Part shown: piece by piece, positions 18,760 through 25,354 of the stretch | How the letters are laid out: each line of letters starts with the position of its first letter | Position numbering within the stretch: position 1 is the stretch's first letter | DNA from: MAG-120531 sp002378585 | GTDB taxonomy: Bacteria; Bacteroidota; Bacteroidia; Flavobacteriales; Flavobacteriaceae | Reading direction: 5' to 3' | Assembly: GCA_937890575.1 (NCBI GenBank) | Contig: CALADZ010000074.1 | Span: forward strand, 3,941-67,940 | Length of the DNA stretch: 64,000 bases | Position numbers and translations under genes: made by a program | Notes under the pieces: generated by a model | What the model was told of the DNA's origin: nothing | Seen by the model: the letters and a program-made list of their open reading frames with translations, nothing else | Databases searched by the model: none

Positions 18760-19140
18760 TTATTTAAGCTCAACAACAGCTCCTGCTTCTTCCAATGATT
18801 TTTTAATGCCTTCAGCCTCATCTTTAGAAACACCTTCTTTAACTGGTTTTGGAGCAGCATCAACGATGTCTTTAGCTTCTTTCAAACCAAGACCAGTCAA
18901 TTCTTTAACCAATTTAACTACAGCCAATTTAGAGGCTCCAGCTTCTTTAAGGATTACATCGAATTCTGTTTGCTCTTCAGCAGCAGGTGCATCAGCACCA
19001 GCACCACCTCCAGCAGCAACTGCCACAGCAGCAGCAGCAGGCTCGATACCGTACTCTTCTTTCAAGATAGCTGCTAACTCGTTTACTTCTTTAACGGTTA
19101 GGTTAACTAGTTGTTCTGCGAAATCTTTCAAATTTGCCAT
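18760..19140 (-). CDS. rplL: 50S ribosomal protein bL12 (L7/L12)
   Basis: 126 residues, the normal length. It has the N-terminal dimerisation helices (AEQLVNLTVKEVNELAAIL), the flexible Ala/Gly/Pro-rich hinge (a run of AAAAVAVAAGGGAGADAPAA), and the C-terminal factor-binding domain (FDVILKEAGASKLAVVKLV, then LGLKEAKDIVDAAPKPVKEG). It recruits translation GTPases such as EF-Tu and RF3 to the ribosome stalk. It lies 49 bases downstream of rplJ. Confidence 0.98.
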   Translation of the reverse strand: MANLKDFAEQLVNLTVKEVNELAAILKEEYGIEPAAAAVAVAAGGGAGADAPAAEEQTEFDVILKEAGASKLAVVKLVKELTGLGLKEAKDIVDAAPKPVKEGVSKDEAEGIKKSLEEAGAVVELK

Positions 19141-19189
19141 TTTTCTATCGTTTTAAAATTTGTAAATATAATTGTTGATTAGTGCTAAG

Positions 19190-19705
19190 TTATTTTTCGG
19201 AAAGGGTTTTCAAAATACCCGCCAATTTTCCACCACCTGATTTCAAACCAGAAATAACATTCTTGGCTGGTGATTGCAATAAGCCAATCACTTCACCAAT
19301 CATTTCTTCTCTAGACTTGATCGCTACAAGGGCATCCAATTGATTGTCTCCGATGTAAATCGCTTCTTCGATAAAAGCTCCTTTAAGCACAGGCTTATTG
19401 GATTTCTTTCTAAAACTCTTAATCAATTTTGCAGGAACACTGCTTTGATCAGAGATCATGATTGAGGTACTTCCTTTCAATACAGAAGGAAGATCGCCGA
19501 AATCTTTATCAGAAGCTTCCATTGCTTTGGCAAGCAACGTGTTTTTAACTACGTTAAGTTGAATGTTTTCCTTGAAACAAGCTCTGCGTAAATCAGAAGT
19601 TGTTCCTGCATCCAACCCAGAAGTATCCGCTAAGTAAATGATCGAATGATCAGCCAACTTAGCCGTAAGGTCTTGTATTGCTTGTGTTTTTTCTTCTCTT
19701 GTCAT
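19190..19705 (-). CDS. rplJ: 50S ribosomal protein uL10
   Basis: 171 residues. N-terminal domain binding 23S rRNA (TREEKTQAIQDLTAKLADHS, then YLADTSGLDAGTTSDLRRAC) and a C-terminal helical tail that holds L7/L12 dimers (LLQSPAKNVISGLKSGGGKL). Only 21 bases separate it from rplA, so there is no room for the long L10 leader RNA seen in some other phyla. Any L10 feedback must use a different site. Confidence 0.98.
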   Translation of the reverse strand: MTREEKTQAIQDLTAKLADHSIIYLADTSGLDAGTTSDLRRACFKENIQLNVVKNTLLAKAMEASDKDFGDLPSVLKGSTSIMISDQSSVPAKLIKSFRKKSNKPVLKGAFIEEAIYIGDNQLDALVAIKSREEMIGEVIGLLQSPAKNVISGLKSGGGKLAGILKTLSEK

Positions 19706-19726
19706 GGGATAATTTTTTTAATACCC

Positions 19727-20416
19727 TTAAACGGCTTTAGGATCCAATTGAACACTTGGGCTCATGGTGCTAGACATATAAATGGTCTTCACATACACCC
19801 CTTTGGCTGCTGTTGGCTTCAATTTGATCAACGTATCGATCAATTCCTTGGCGTTGTCAGCAAGCTGGTTGGCAGAAAAAGAAACTTTGCCAATACCTGC
19901 ATGTACAATACCTGTTTTGTCGACTTTAAAATCAATCTTACCAGCTTTAACCTCAGCAACCGCTTTGGCTACATCCATAGTTACAGTACCCGTTTTAGGA
20001 TTAGGCATCAAGCCTCTTGGACCTAAAACACGTCCTAAAGGGCCCAATTTACCCATCACACTTGGCATAGTAATGATGACGTCTACGTCGGTCCAACCGT
20101 TTTTAATTTTCTCTAAGTACTCGTCAAGACCTACATAGTCAGCACCAGCCTCTTTAGCCTCTGCTTCTTTATCTGGGGTAACCAAGGCCAAAACCTTGAC
20201 GTCCTTACCAGTTCCATGAGGAAGGGTTACTACTCCTCTAACCATCTGATTTGCTTTACGTGGGTCTACACCTAAACGCACAGCGATGTCTACAGAAGCA
20301 TCAAAATTAGAATTGGTGATTTCTTTCACCAAAGCACTGGCCTCTGACAAAGAATACAATTTAGTCTTGTCTATCTTAGCGCGTGCTTCTTTTTGCTTTT
20401 TCGTTAATGTTGCCAT
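19727..20416 (-). CDS. rplA: 50S ribosomal protein uL1
   Basis: 229 residues. Two-domain L1 with the hallmarks FDASVDIAVRLGVDPRKANQ, RGVVTLPHGTGK and LGRVLGPRGLMPNPKTGTV. It forms the mobile L1 stalk at the E site and in many bacteria represses its own operon by binding the mRNA; no obvious mimic is resolved here. It follows rplK by 17 bases. Confidence 0.98.
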   Translation of the reverse strand: MATLTKKQKEARAKIDKTKLYSLSEASALVKEITNSNFDASVDIAVRLGVDPRKANQMVRGVVTLPHGTGKDVKVLALVTPDKEAEAKEAGADYVGLDEYLEKIKNGWTDVDVIITMPSVMGKLGPLGRVLGPRGLMPNPKTGTVTMDVAKAVAEVKAGKIDFKVDKTGIVHAGIGKVSFSANQLADNAKELIDTLIKLKPTAAKGVYVKTIYMSSTMSPSVQLDPKAV

Positions 20417-20433
20417 ATCTACTGCTTTAGATG

Positions 20434-20871
20434 TTAGAAAGGTTTTTTACCTGATACTTTCAAACCCATTGAGCGTGCAGTACCTGCGATCATCATCATG
20501 GCAGATTCTAACGTAAATGCGTTCAAATCGACCATTTTGTCTTCTGCGATAAATTTAACTTGATCCCAGCTGACTGATGCCACCTTGATTTTGTTTGGTT
20601 CGCCAGATCCTTTCTTCACCTTAGCTGCTTCCATGAGTTGAACGGCCGCTGGAGGAGTCTTAACGACGAAGTCAAAAGACTTGTCCTTGTACACGGTGAT
20701 CTGAACTGGTAAAACCTTACCAGGTTTATCTTGGGTTCTAGCGTTGAACTGCTTACAGAACTCCATGATATTGACACCGGCAGAACCTAAAGCGGGTCCA
20801 ACCGGTGGCGATGGATTCGCTGCACCTCCCCTAACTTGTAGTTTAACTACTTTACTGATTTCTTTTGCCAT
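20434..20871 (-). CDS. rplK: 50S ribosomal protein uL11
   Basis: 145 residues. The N-terminal domain motif VKLQVRGGAANPSPPVGPAL and the RNA-binding C-terminal domain with IAGTARSMGLKV are typical. It forms the GTPase-associated centre with L10 and L7/L12 and takes part in stringent-response signalling. It follows nusG by 60 bases in the secE-nusG-rplKAJL-rpoBC operon. Confidence 0.98.
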   Translation of the reverse strand: MAKEISKVVKLQVRGGAANPSPPVGPALGSAGVNIMEFCKQFNARTQDKPGKVLPVQITVYKDKSFDFVVKTPPAAVQLMEAAKVKKGSGEPNKIKVASVSWDQVKFIAEDKMVDLNAFTLESAMMMIAGTARSMGLKVSGKKPF

Positions 20872-20931
20872 TGTTCAATTTAATTAACGAAGGTGAATTT
20901 GGAAGCACACCTTCTCTATTTAGTGTAACAC

Positions 20932-21483
20932 TTATACTTTCTCTACTTGCATATAGCTGAGTTCCAATGGTGTTTTTCTTCCGAAAATCTTCACCATAAC
21001 CTCAAGCTTGCGTTTTTCCTCATTAATTTTTTCAACAGTACCGTTGAATCCATTAAAAGGACCATCTATTACCTTAATCGTTTCACCTAATACAAAAGGA
21101 ATAGCCACTTGATCAGATGTAGCTGCTAGCTCATCCACTTTACCAAGCATTCTATTCACTTCTGATTTTCTGAGCGGAACAGGATCACCCCCTTTGGTCT
21201 CACCTAAAAAACCAATAACATTAGTAATTGATCTAATAGCGTGAACCATTTCACCATCCAAGTTGGCTTTCACCATTATGTATCCTGGAAAGTATACCTT
21301 TTCTTTGTTGAGCTTTTTACCGTTTCTTATTTGTACTACTTTTTCAGTAGGCACCAAAACCTCCTCTAACTCCTGGGCAAAACCCAAACGAGCTATTTCA
21401 GTCTCAATATACCCCTTGATCTTGTGTTCCTGACCACTTACAGCCCGAACCACATACCACTTTTTCTCAACAGTCTCAGACAT
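20932..21483 (-). CDS. nusG: Transcription termination/antitermination factor NusG
   Basis: 183 residues. NGN domain at the start (KKWYVVRAVSGQEHKIKGYI, then VYFPGYIMVKANLDGEMVHAI) and a C-terminal KOW domain (IPFVLGETIKVIDGPFNGF, then GTVEKI). It binds RNA polymerase and links it to Rho or the ribosome. It sits 7 bases after secE in the conserved order. Its ATG has no Shine-Dalgarno sequence, as is usual for most genes here. Confidence 0.98.
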   Translation of the reverse strand: MSETVEKKWYVVRAVSGQEHKIKGYIETEIARLGFAQELEEVLVPTEKVVQIRNGKKLNKEKVYFPGYIMVKANLDGEMVHAIRSITNVIGFLGETKGGDPVPLRKSEVNRMLGKVDELAATSDQVAIPFVLGETIKVIDGPFNGFNGTVEKINEEKRKLEVMVKIFGRKTPLELSYMQVEKV

Positions 21484-21490
21484 AGGGCAA

Positions 21491-21679
21491 TTAATTGATG
21501 ATGTTGTTAAAATATAGTTGGATCAACTGCGATAAGGCACTGTCTACACCCCAAATAGCTAAAGCAAATACTACCGAAAATACAGCAACAACGACCATAA
21601 GGTTTGATGCTTCAGCTTTGGTAGGCAAAGTCACATTGTGCTTTAACTCTTCAATTGATTCCTTTATATACTGCAACAT
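21491..21679 (-). CDS. secE: Preprotein translocase subunit SecE
   Basis: 62 residues from the ATG at 21679: MLQYIKESIEELKHNVTLP is the amphipathic helix, followed by one membrane segment (LMVVVAVFSVVFALAIWGVD). SecE stabilises SecY in the protein-export channel. A longer in-frame reading (to 21742) runs into the tRNA-Trp gene and is rejected. It lies between tRNA-Trp and nusG, the usual position. Confidence 0.96.
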   Translation of the reverse strand: MLQYIKESIEELKHNVTLPTKAEASNLMVVVAVFSVVFALAIWGVDSALSQLIQLYFNNIIN

Positions 21680-21712
21680 ATTCGATCTTTTTAAATAGGT
21701 GATGAACCTTTG

Positions 21713-21785
21713 CACGGGAGGAGAGACTCGAACTCCCGACACCTGGTTTTGGAGACCAGTGCTCTACCAACTGAGCTACACCCGT
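21713..21785 (-). tRNA. tRNA-Trp (anticodon CCA)
   Basis: Minus-strand cloverleaf: acceptor ACGGGTG with CTCCCGT, D-arm GCTC..GAGC, anticodon stem CTGGT/ACCAG with loop CTCCAAA (anticodon CCA), and T-arm GGGAG TTCGAGT CTCTC. The discriminator is G and CCA is not encoded. The acceptor stem holds one T-T mismatch (sixth pair). It is embedded between tuf and secE. Confidence 0.95.
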
Positions 21786-21789
21786 ATCA

Positions 21790-21803
21790 GATGCCGAAGC
21801 ATC
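21790..21803 (-). other. Small hairpin 5' of tRNA-Trp
   Basis: GATGC CGAA GCATC forms a 5-bp stem with a four-base loop, 5 bases upstream of the tRNA 5' end on the minus strand. It may guide RNase P processing or simply space the tRNA from the tuf terminator. Confidence 0.4.
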
Positions 21804-21811
21804 TTGTATTC

Positions 21812-21845
21812 ATTAAGAAAGGTATCCGCCCAGAGGGCGGACACC
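21812..21845 (-). terminator. Hairpin after tuf
   Basis: Stem GGTGTCCGCCC / GGGCGGATACC (one G-T pair) with loop TCT, followed on the minus strand by TTTCTTAAT. The stem is strong but the U-tract is interrupted. It may end most tuf transcripts while letting some polymerase pass into tRNA-Trp and secE, or mark a processing site. Confidence 0.7.
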
Positions 21846-21868
21846 TTGTTGACTTTATAAGATAAAGT

Positions 21869-23056
21869 TTAGTCTAGGATTTCAGTTACCTGACCAGCTC
21901 CTACAGTTCTACCACCCTCACGGATTGCAAAACGAAGACCAACGCTTAGTGCGATAGGCTGCAACAAATCTACGTTGATAGTCAAGTTATCACCAGGCAT
22001 AACCATCTCAACACCAGCTGGTAAGCTGATAGTTCCAGTTACGTCAGTAGTTCTAACATAGAACTGTGGACGATAGTTGTTGTGGAAAGGAGTGTGACGT
22101 CCACCTTCTTCTTTTTTCAAGATATACACCTCAGCTTTGAATTTAGCGTGCGGTTTTACTGAACCTGACTTACAGATTACCATACCTCTTTTGATATCAG
22201 CTTTATCGATACCTCTCAACAAAAGACCTACGTTATCTCCAGCTTCACCTCTATCAAGGATTTTGCGGAACATCTCAACTCCTGTAATAGTAGAAGTTAA
22301 TTTTTCAGCACCCATACCGATGATTTCAACTGCATCTCCAGTGTTTGCCACACCTGTTTCGATACGACCAGTAGCTACAGTTCCACGACCAGTGATGGTA
22401 AATACATCTTCAACAGGCATCAAGAAAGGCTTGTCAACATCACGCTCTGGCATTTCGATCCAGGTGTCAACAGCTTCCATCAATTGCATTACAGTATCCA
22501 CCCACTTCTGCTCTCCGTTCAATGCACCAAGTGCAGAACCAGAAATTACTGGACCATTATCTCCGTCGTACTCGTAGAAAGAAAGCAATTCTCTTACTTC
22601 CATCTCTACCAACTCCAATAACTCAGCATCATCAACCATATCCACTTTGTTCAAGAATACAACGATTCTTGGAATACCTACTTGTCTTCCTAGTAGGATG
22701 TGTTCTCTAGTTTGTGGCATTGGGCCATCAGTAGCAGCAACTACCAAAATAGCACCGTCCATCTGAGCAGCACCAGTAACCATGTTTTTTACGTAATCCG
22801 CGTGACCTGGACAGTCAACGTGTGCATAGTGTCTGTTTGCTGTAGAATATTCAACGTGTGAAGTATTAATCGTAATACCTCTTTCTTTTTCTTCTGGAGC
22901 GTTGTCGATAGAATCGAAACTTCTCTTTTCAGAAAGTCCTGCATTGGCCAAAACCGAAGTAATAGCAGCAGTCAATGTAGTTTTTCCGTGATCTACGTGT
23001 CCAATGGTACCGATGTTTAAGTGCGGTTTTGAACGATCGAAATTAGCCTTTGCCAT
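21869..23056 (-). CDS. tuf: Elongation factor Tu
   Basis: 395 residues. G1 GHVDHGKTTL, G2 with RGITI, G3 DCPGHADY and G4 NKVD are intact, followed by domain II (GRGTVATGRIETG) and domain III (RPQFYVRTTDVTG). It carries aminoacyl-tRNA to the ribosome. It lies within a tRNA operon, four tRNA genes upstream and tRNA-Trp downstream, resembling the classical thrU-tyrU-glyT-thrT-tufB layout of enterobacteria. The start region is A/T-rich with no Shine-Dalgarno. Confidence 0.99.
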   Translation of the reverse strand: MAKANFDRSKPHLNIGTIGHVDHGKTTLTAAITSVLANAGLSEKRSFDSIDNAPEEKERGITINTSHVEYSTANRHYAHVDCPGHADYVKNMVTGAAQMDGAILVVAATDGPMPQTREHILLGRQVGIPRIVVFLNKVDMVDDAELLELVEMEVRELLSFYEYDGDNGPVISGSALGALNGEQKWVDTVMQLMEAVDTWIEMPERDVDKPFLMPVEDVFTITGRGTVATGRIETGVANTGDAVEIIGMGAEKLTSTITGVEMFRKILDRGEAGDNVGLLLRGIDKADIKRGMVICKSGSVKPHAKFKAEVYILKKEEGGRHTPFHNNYRPQFYVRTTDVTGTISLPAGVEMVMPGDNLTINVDLLQPIALSVGLRFAIREGGRTVGAGQVTEILD

Positions 23057-23109
23057 GTTAAATAATTTTAATCTTAGTTTATATTAGTGTATAGTTTATT
23101 ACGCTATTG

Positions 23110-23181
23110 AGCCAATGACGAGAATTGAACTCGTGACCTCTTCCTTACCAAGGAAGCGCTCTACCCCTGAGCTACACCGGC
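23110..23181 (-). tRNA. tRNA-Thr (anticodon GGT)
   Basis: Minus strand: acceptor GCCGGTG/CATTGGC (two G-T pairs), anticodon stem CTTCC/GGAAG with loop TTGGTAA (anticodon GGT), T-arm ACGAG TTCAATT CTCGT. CCA is not encoded. It sits 53 bases upstream of tuf. Confidence 0.96.
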
Positions 23182-23211
23182 ATTGGTTTTTAAATCCTTA
23201 AAAACCGGAAA

Positions 23212-23252
23212 GGCGCCGTGTAATACACAGCACCGAACAATGCTCAGCATTG
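23212..23252 (-). other. Two hairpins in the spacer between tRNA-Gly and tRNA-Thr(GGT)
   Basis: CAATGC TGA GCATTG forms a perfect 6-bp stem (23238-23252). Next to it, GTGT/ACAC with flanking partial pairs (23212-23234) forms a second, imperfect hairpin. No U-tract follows, so they look like processing or spacer structures rather than terminators. Confidence 0.4.
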
Positions 23253-23281
23253 AAGGTTTAGCCCAAGGACTTAAACATTTG

Positions 23282-23354
23282 AGCGGGAGACGAGGTTCGA
23301 ACTCGCGACATTCAGCTTGGAAGGCTGACGCTCTACCAACTGAGCTACTCCCGC
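23282..23354 (-). tRNA. tRNA-Gly (anticodon TCC)
   Basis: Minus strand: acceptor GCGGGAG/CTCCCGC, anticodon stem TCAGC/GCTGA with loop CTTCCAA (anticodon TCC), T-arm GCGAG TTCGAAC CTCGT. CCA is not encoded. It is third in the tRNA-tuf operon. Confidence 0.96.
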
Positions 23355-23456
23355 AAAAAACAACAAAAAAACGATGCCTTTAGGCGATTTGGGCGACAAA
23401 AATAGTACATTTCGTGTAGATATGCAATAATTCGTCGATGAATCAAAGTGATTCAT

Positions 23457-23541
<85 letters not shown>

Positions 23542-23591
23542 TAAGCCTAATTACATCATTTAAAGAACGTCACAACATCACTGTTGTTTTG

Positions 23592-23665
23592 AGCCGATAG
23601 AGGGGCTCGAACCCACGACCTGCTGATTACAAATCAGCTGCTCTAGCCAACTGAGCTACATCGGC
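23592..23665 (-). tRNA. tRNA-Thr (anticodon TGT)
   Basis: Minus strand: acceptor GCCGATG/TATCGGC (the final pair is G-T), anticodon stem GCTGA/TCAGC with loop TTTGTAA (anticodon TGT), T-arm GTGGG TTCGAGC CCCTC. CCA is not encoded. It is the first gene of the tRNA-tuf operon. Confidence 0.96.
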
Positions 23666-23684
23666 ATTTACTTTTCTTTTTAAC

Positions 23685-23713
23685 AAAAAAAAGTCCGCTT
23701 TTTCAAACGGACT
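23685..23713 (-). terminator. Intrinsic terminator of hpf, overlapping the tRNA-tuf operon start
   Basis: Minus strand: stem AGTCCG/CGGACT with a 10-base loop, then eight T. It follows the hpf stop codon by about 48 bases. The promoter of the tRNA operon starts transcription inside this hairpin, so the hairpin can stop read-through from hpf but is incomplete in the new transcript. Confidence 0.8.
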
Positions 23714-23714
23714 G

Positions 23715-23743
23715 CAAATGTAGGGAAATATTTGAGCATTCAA
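23715..23743 (-). promoter_or_regulatory. Promoter of the tRNA-tuf-secE operon
   Basis: Minus strand: TTG (23743-23741), an 18-base spacer, and TACATTTG (23722-23715). Both elements match the Bacteroidota TTG / TAnnTTTG consensus with correct spacing. Expected start at about 23708-23711, some 45 bases before tRNA-Thr(UGU). Confidence 0.75.
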
Positions 23744-23760
23744 AATATTTTAAAAAAAAA

Positions 23761-24063
23761 TTACGCCATTTTCCTTCGCTTTTCTTTGAGCTCTTTTAAG
23801 ATTCGTTCAGCTGAGCTGCAAGCCGTATCAGCCGCCTCCTCAAATGTTTTACACTGTTTAGTCACCACAATGCTTTCCTTGGGTACATGCACCTTTAATT
23901 CCATGATCTTGTTCTCTTTATCTGAGGTATTTTCTACTTTCAAAAACACATCTACATCGATCACATGGTCAAAAAAATGCTCCATTTTATGGATACGATT
24001 TTGCACAAATTCAATCAAACTTTGATCGGCATTAAAATTGACATCTTGAATGGTTACTTTCAT
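23761..24063 (-). CDS. hpf: Ribosome hibernation-promoting factor (short form)
   Basis: 100 residues from the ATG at 24063 (an 8-codon upstream extension is less likely). The HPF/RaiA fold is seen: MKVTIQDVNFNADQSLIEFV, VDVFLKVENTSD, then the basic tail ERILKELKEKRRKMA. It binds the small subunit and silences ribosomes in stationary phase. It lies downstream of xerC and ends in a terminator just before the tRNA-tuf operon. There is no C-terminal dimerisation domain, so it is the short type. Confidence 0.92.
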   Translation of the reverse strand: MKVTIQDVNFNADQSLIEFVQNRIHKMEHFFDHVIDVDVFLKVENTSDKENKIMELKVHVPKESIVVTKQCKTFEEAADTACSSAERILKELKEKRRKMA

Positions 24064-24106
24064 CACAGAACTATTTAAATGAAACATACACAGCCCTCTG
24101 TGGGGA

Positions 24107-25006
24107 CTATTTTTTGGTAGATCTTGGATGTGCTCCTCGATATGATTTTTTTAAATCCTCAATACTGTTGTGCGTATATACTTGTGTAGCTGCTAGGCTG
24201 CTATGCCCTAATAGTTCCTTTACAGAATTTAAGTCTGCACCTGACTGCAAAACATGCGTGGCAAACGTGTGGCGCAACATATGAGGACTTCTTTTTTCTT
24301 TGGAGGTCACTTCACTAAGATAGCGATTTACCAATCGATATACAAATGAATCGGAGAGTTTTCGACCGTCTGACATGACAAAAAGCGAGTGCGTTTCCTG
24401 ATGGAGACTCAACTTAGATCTTTGATTCAAGTAGTATTTCAACATAGGGATTAACGACTCAATCAATGGGACCAAACGCTCTTTATTGCGCTTACCTAGA
24501 ACTTTTATTTGAGCTCGATCAAGATCCACATCAATCAAGTTAAGTCCGGTCAACTCCGCGCGACGAATGCCCGTTCCGTATAACAAGGCCAACACTAATC
24601 GATTCCGGGATTCATCAAAATCGAGCTGAGTGATCTGACTACCCCATTGATCAAAAAGCGCATTCATTTCATTAATCGAAAACGGCAAGGATAATTTTGG
24701 TCTTGACTTAAGTGATTGATGGACCTCTAAAGGACTTAATGTCAACCATCCTGTCTTCAATAAAAATTGATAATATGCCTTCAGAGAGGATATCTTGCGA
24801 TTAATGGTTTGGTGTTTATTGCCGTGATCCATCAAAAAAACCATCCAGGCCCTAACATGAATGTATTGGGCTGAATCAACAGATACCTGATACTGTTCTT
24901 GTAAAAACTCGGCAAACGAAGTCAAATCCCTCAAGTAGGCCTTAAGGGTATGAGCAGAAGCCATTCGCTCCATCAAAAGATAATCTTTGAATGCGTTTAG
25001 GGACAT
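24107..25006 (-). CDS. xerC: Tyrosine recombinase, XerC type
   Basis: 299 residues, the usual Xer length. N-terminal SAM-like core-binding domain (FKDYLLMERMASAHTLKAYL) and C-terminal catalytic domain with the conserved residues: Arg in GTGIRRAELTGL, Lys in KVLGKRNKERLVPL, H-x-x-R in PHMLRHTFATHVL, the GHSS histidine, and the nucleophile Tyr in TQVYTHNS. It resolves chromosome dimers at dif. The genomic setting (rpsU-xerC-hpf) is the conserved core position in Flavobacteriia, not a mobile element. XerC and XerD cannot be told apart with certainty by eye. Confidence 0.9.
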   Translation of the reverse strand: MSLNAFKDYLLMERMASAHTLKAYLRDLTSFAEFLQEQYQVSVDSAQYIHVRAWMVFLMDHGNKHQTINRKISSLKAYYQFLLKTGWLTLSPLEVHQSLKSRPKLSLPFSINEMNALFDQWGSQITQLDFDESRNRLVLALLYGTGIRRAELTGLNLIDVDLDRAQIKVLGKRNKERLVPLIESLIPMLKYYLNQRSKLSLHQETHSLFVMSDGRKLSDSFVYRLVNRYLSEVTSKEKRSPHMLRHTFATHVLQSGADLNSVKELLGHSSLAATQVYTHNSIEDLKKSYRGAHPRSTKK

Positions 25007-25030
25007 ACTGAAAGATAGTGAAAACCAGTA

Positions 25031-25060
25031 AAAACAAAAAAGTCCCGAGGCCGGGACTTT
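25031..25060 (-). terminator. Intrinsic terminator of rpsU
   Basis: Minus strand: stem AAGTCCCG/CGGGACTT with loop GCCT, followed by a T-rich tract broken by one G. It lies 32 bases after the rpsU stop codon and 25 bases before the xerC start. A second small hairpin (CACAT TTG ATGTG, 25069-25081) lies between it and rpsU. Confidence 0.85.
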
Positions 25061-25091
25061 ATGTCAATCACATCAAATGTGGTTAAGGAGA

Positions 25092-25286
25092 CTATAGATC
25101 TGCTTGATCTCTTAAGTTCTGGATGTATGCAGCCTTCTGAACTTGCTTTCTTTTAGTTACTGAAGGTTTTGTAAACTGCTGACGATCTCTCAATTGGCGC
25201 ATTGTGCCAGTTTTGTCAAACTTTCTCTTGAAACGTTTAAGCGCTCTATCGATATTCTCTCCTTCTTTGATGGGTATAATTAACAT
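25092..25286 (-). CDS. rpsU: 30S ribosomal protein bS21
   Basis: 64 residues, basic and helical: MLIIPIKEGENIDRALKRF, then KFDKTGTMRQLRDRQQFTKP. bS21 sits on the platform of the small subunit near the 3' end of 16S rRNA. In Bacteroidota ribosomes, bS21 with bS18 and bS6 is known to hide the anti-Shine-Dalgarno tail. This gene has a full Shine-Dalgarno site at ideal spacing, unlike the other genes inspected here, so translational feedback by bS21 is likely. It has its own promoter and terminator. Confidence 0.97.
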   Translation of the reverse strand: MLIIPIKEGENIDRALKRFKRKFDKTGTMRQLRDRQQFTKPSVTKRKQVQKAAYIQNLRDQADL

Positions 25287-25294
25287 AAGACGAA

Positions 25295-25302
25295 CCTCCT
25301 TT
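25295..25302 (-). promoter_or_regulatory. Strong Shine-Dalgarno site of rpsU
   Basis: AAAGGAGG lies with 8 bases between its last G and the ATG at 25286. This is a complete anti-16S match in a genome whose other starts (rpoB, rplK, rplA, rplJ, nusG, tuf, prfC, ftsH, valS) show A/T-rich leaders without one. It fits autoregulation by bS21. Confidence 0.88.
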
Positions 25303-25321
25303 CTTTATAGTTTTAGGATTG

Positions 25322-25349
25322 CAAATATAAACGTTTCTTGGATATTCAA
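25322..25349 (-). promoter_or_regulatory. Promoter of rpsU
   Basis: Minus strand: TTG (25349-25347), a 17-base spacer, TATATTTG (25329-25322). It matches the Bacteroidota consensus in both parts. The predicted start is near 25317, giving a leader of about 30 bases that carries the Shine-Dalgarno site. Confidence 0.75.
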
Positions 25350-25354
25350 TCCTA

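Noticed and set aside
19706..19726. L10 leader RNA upstream of rplJ
   Set aside because: Only 21 bases separate rplA and rplJ, too few for that structure.
21680..21742. N-terminal extension of SecE
   Set aside because: The extra 21 codons run through the 3' half of tRNA-Trp, and the conserved SecE start is at 21679.
24107..25006. Tyrosine recombinase beside tRNA genes as a sign of an integrated element
   Set aside because: It is full-length Xer-type, sits in the conserved rpsU-xerC-hpf order, and no direct repeats, phage genes or tRNA fragments are nearby.
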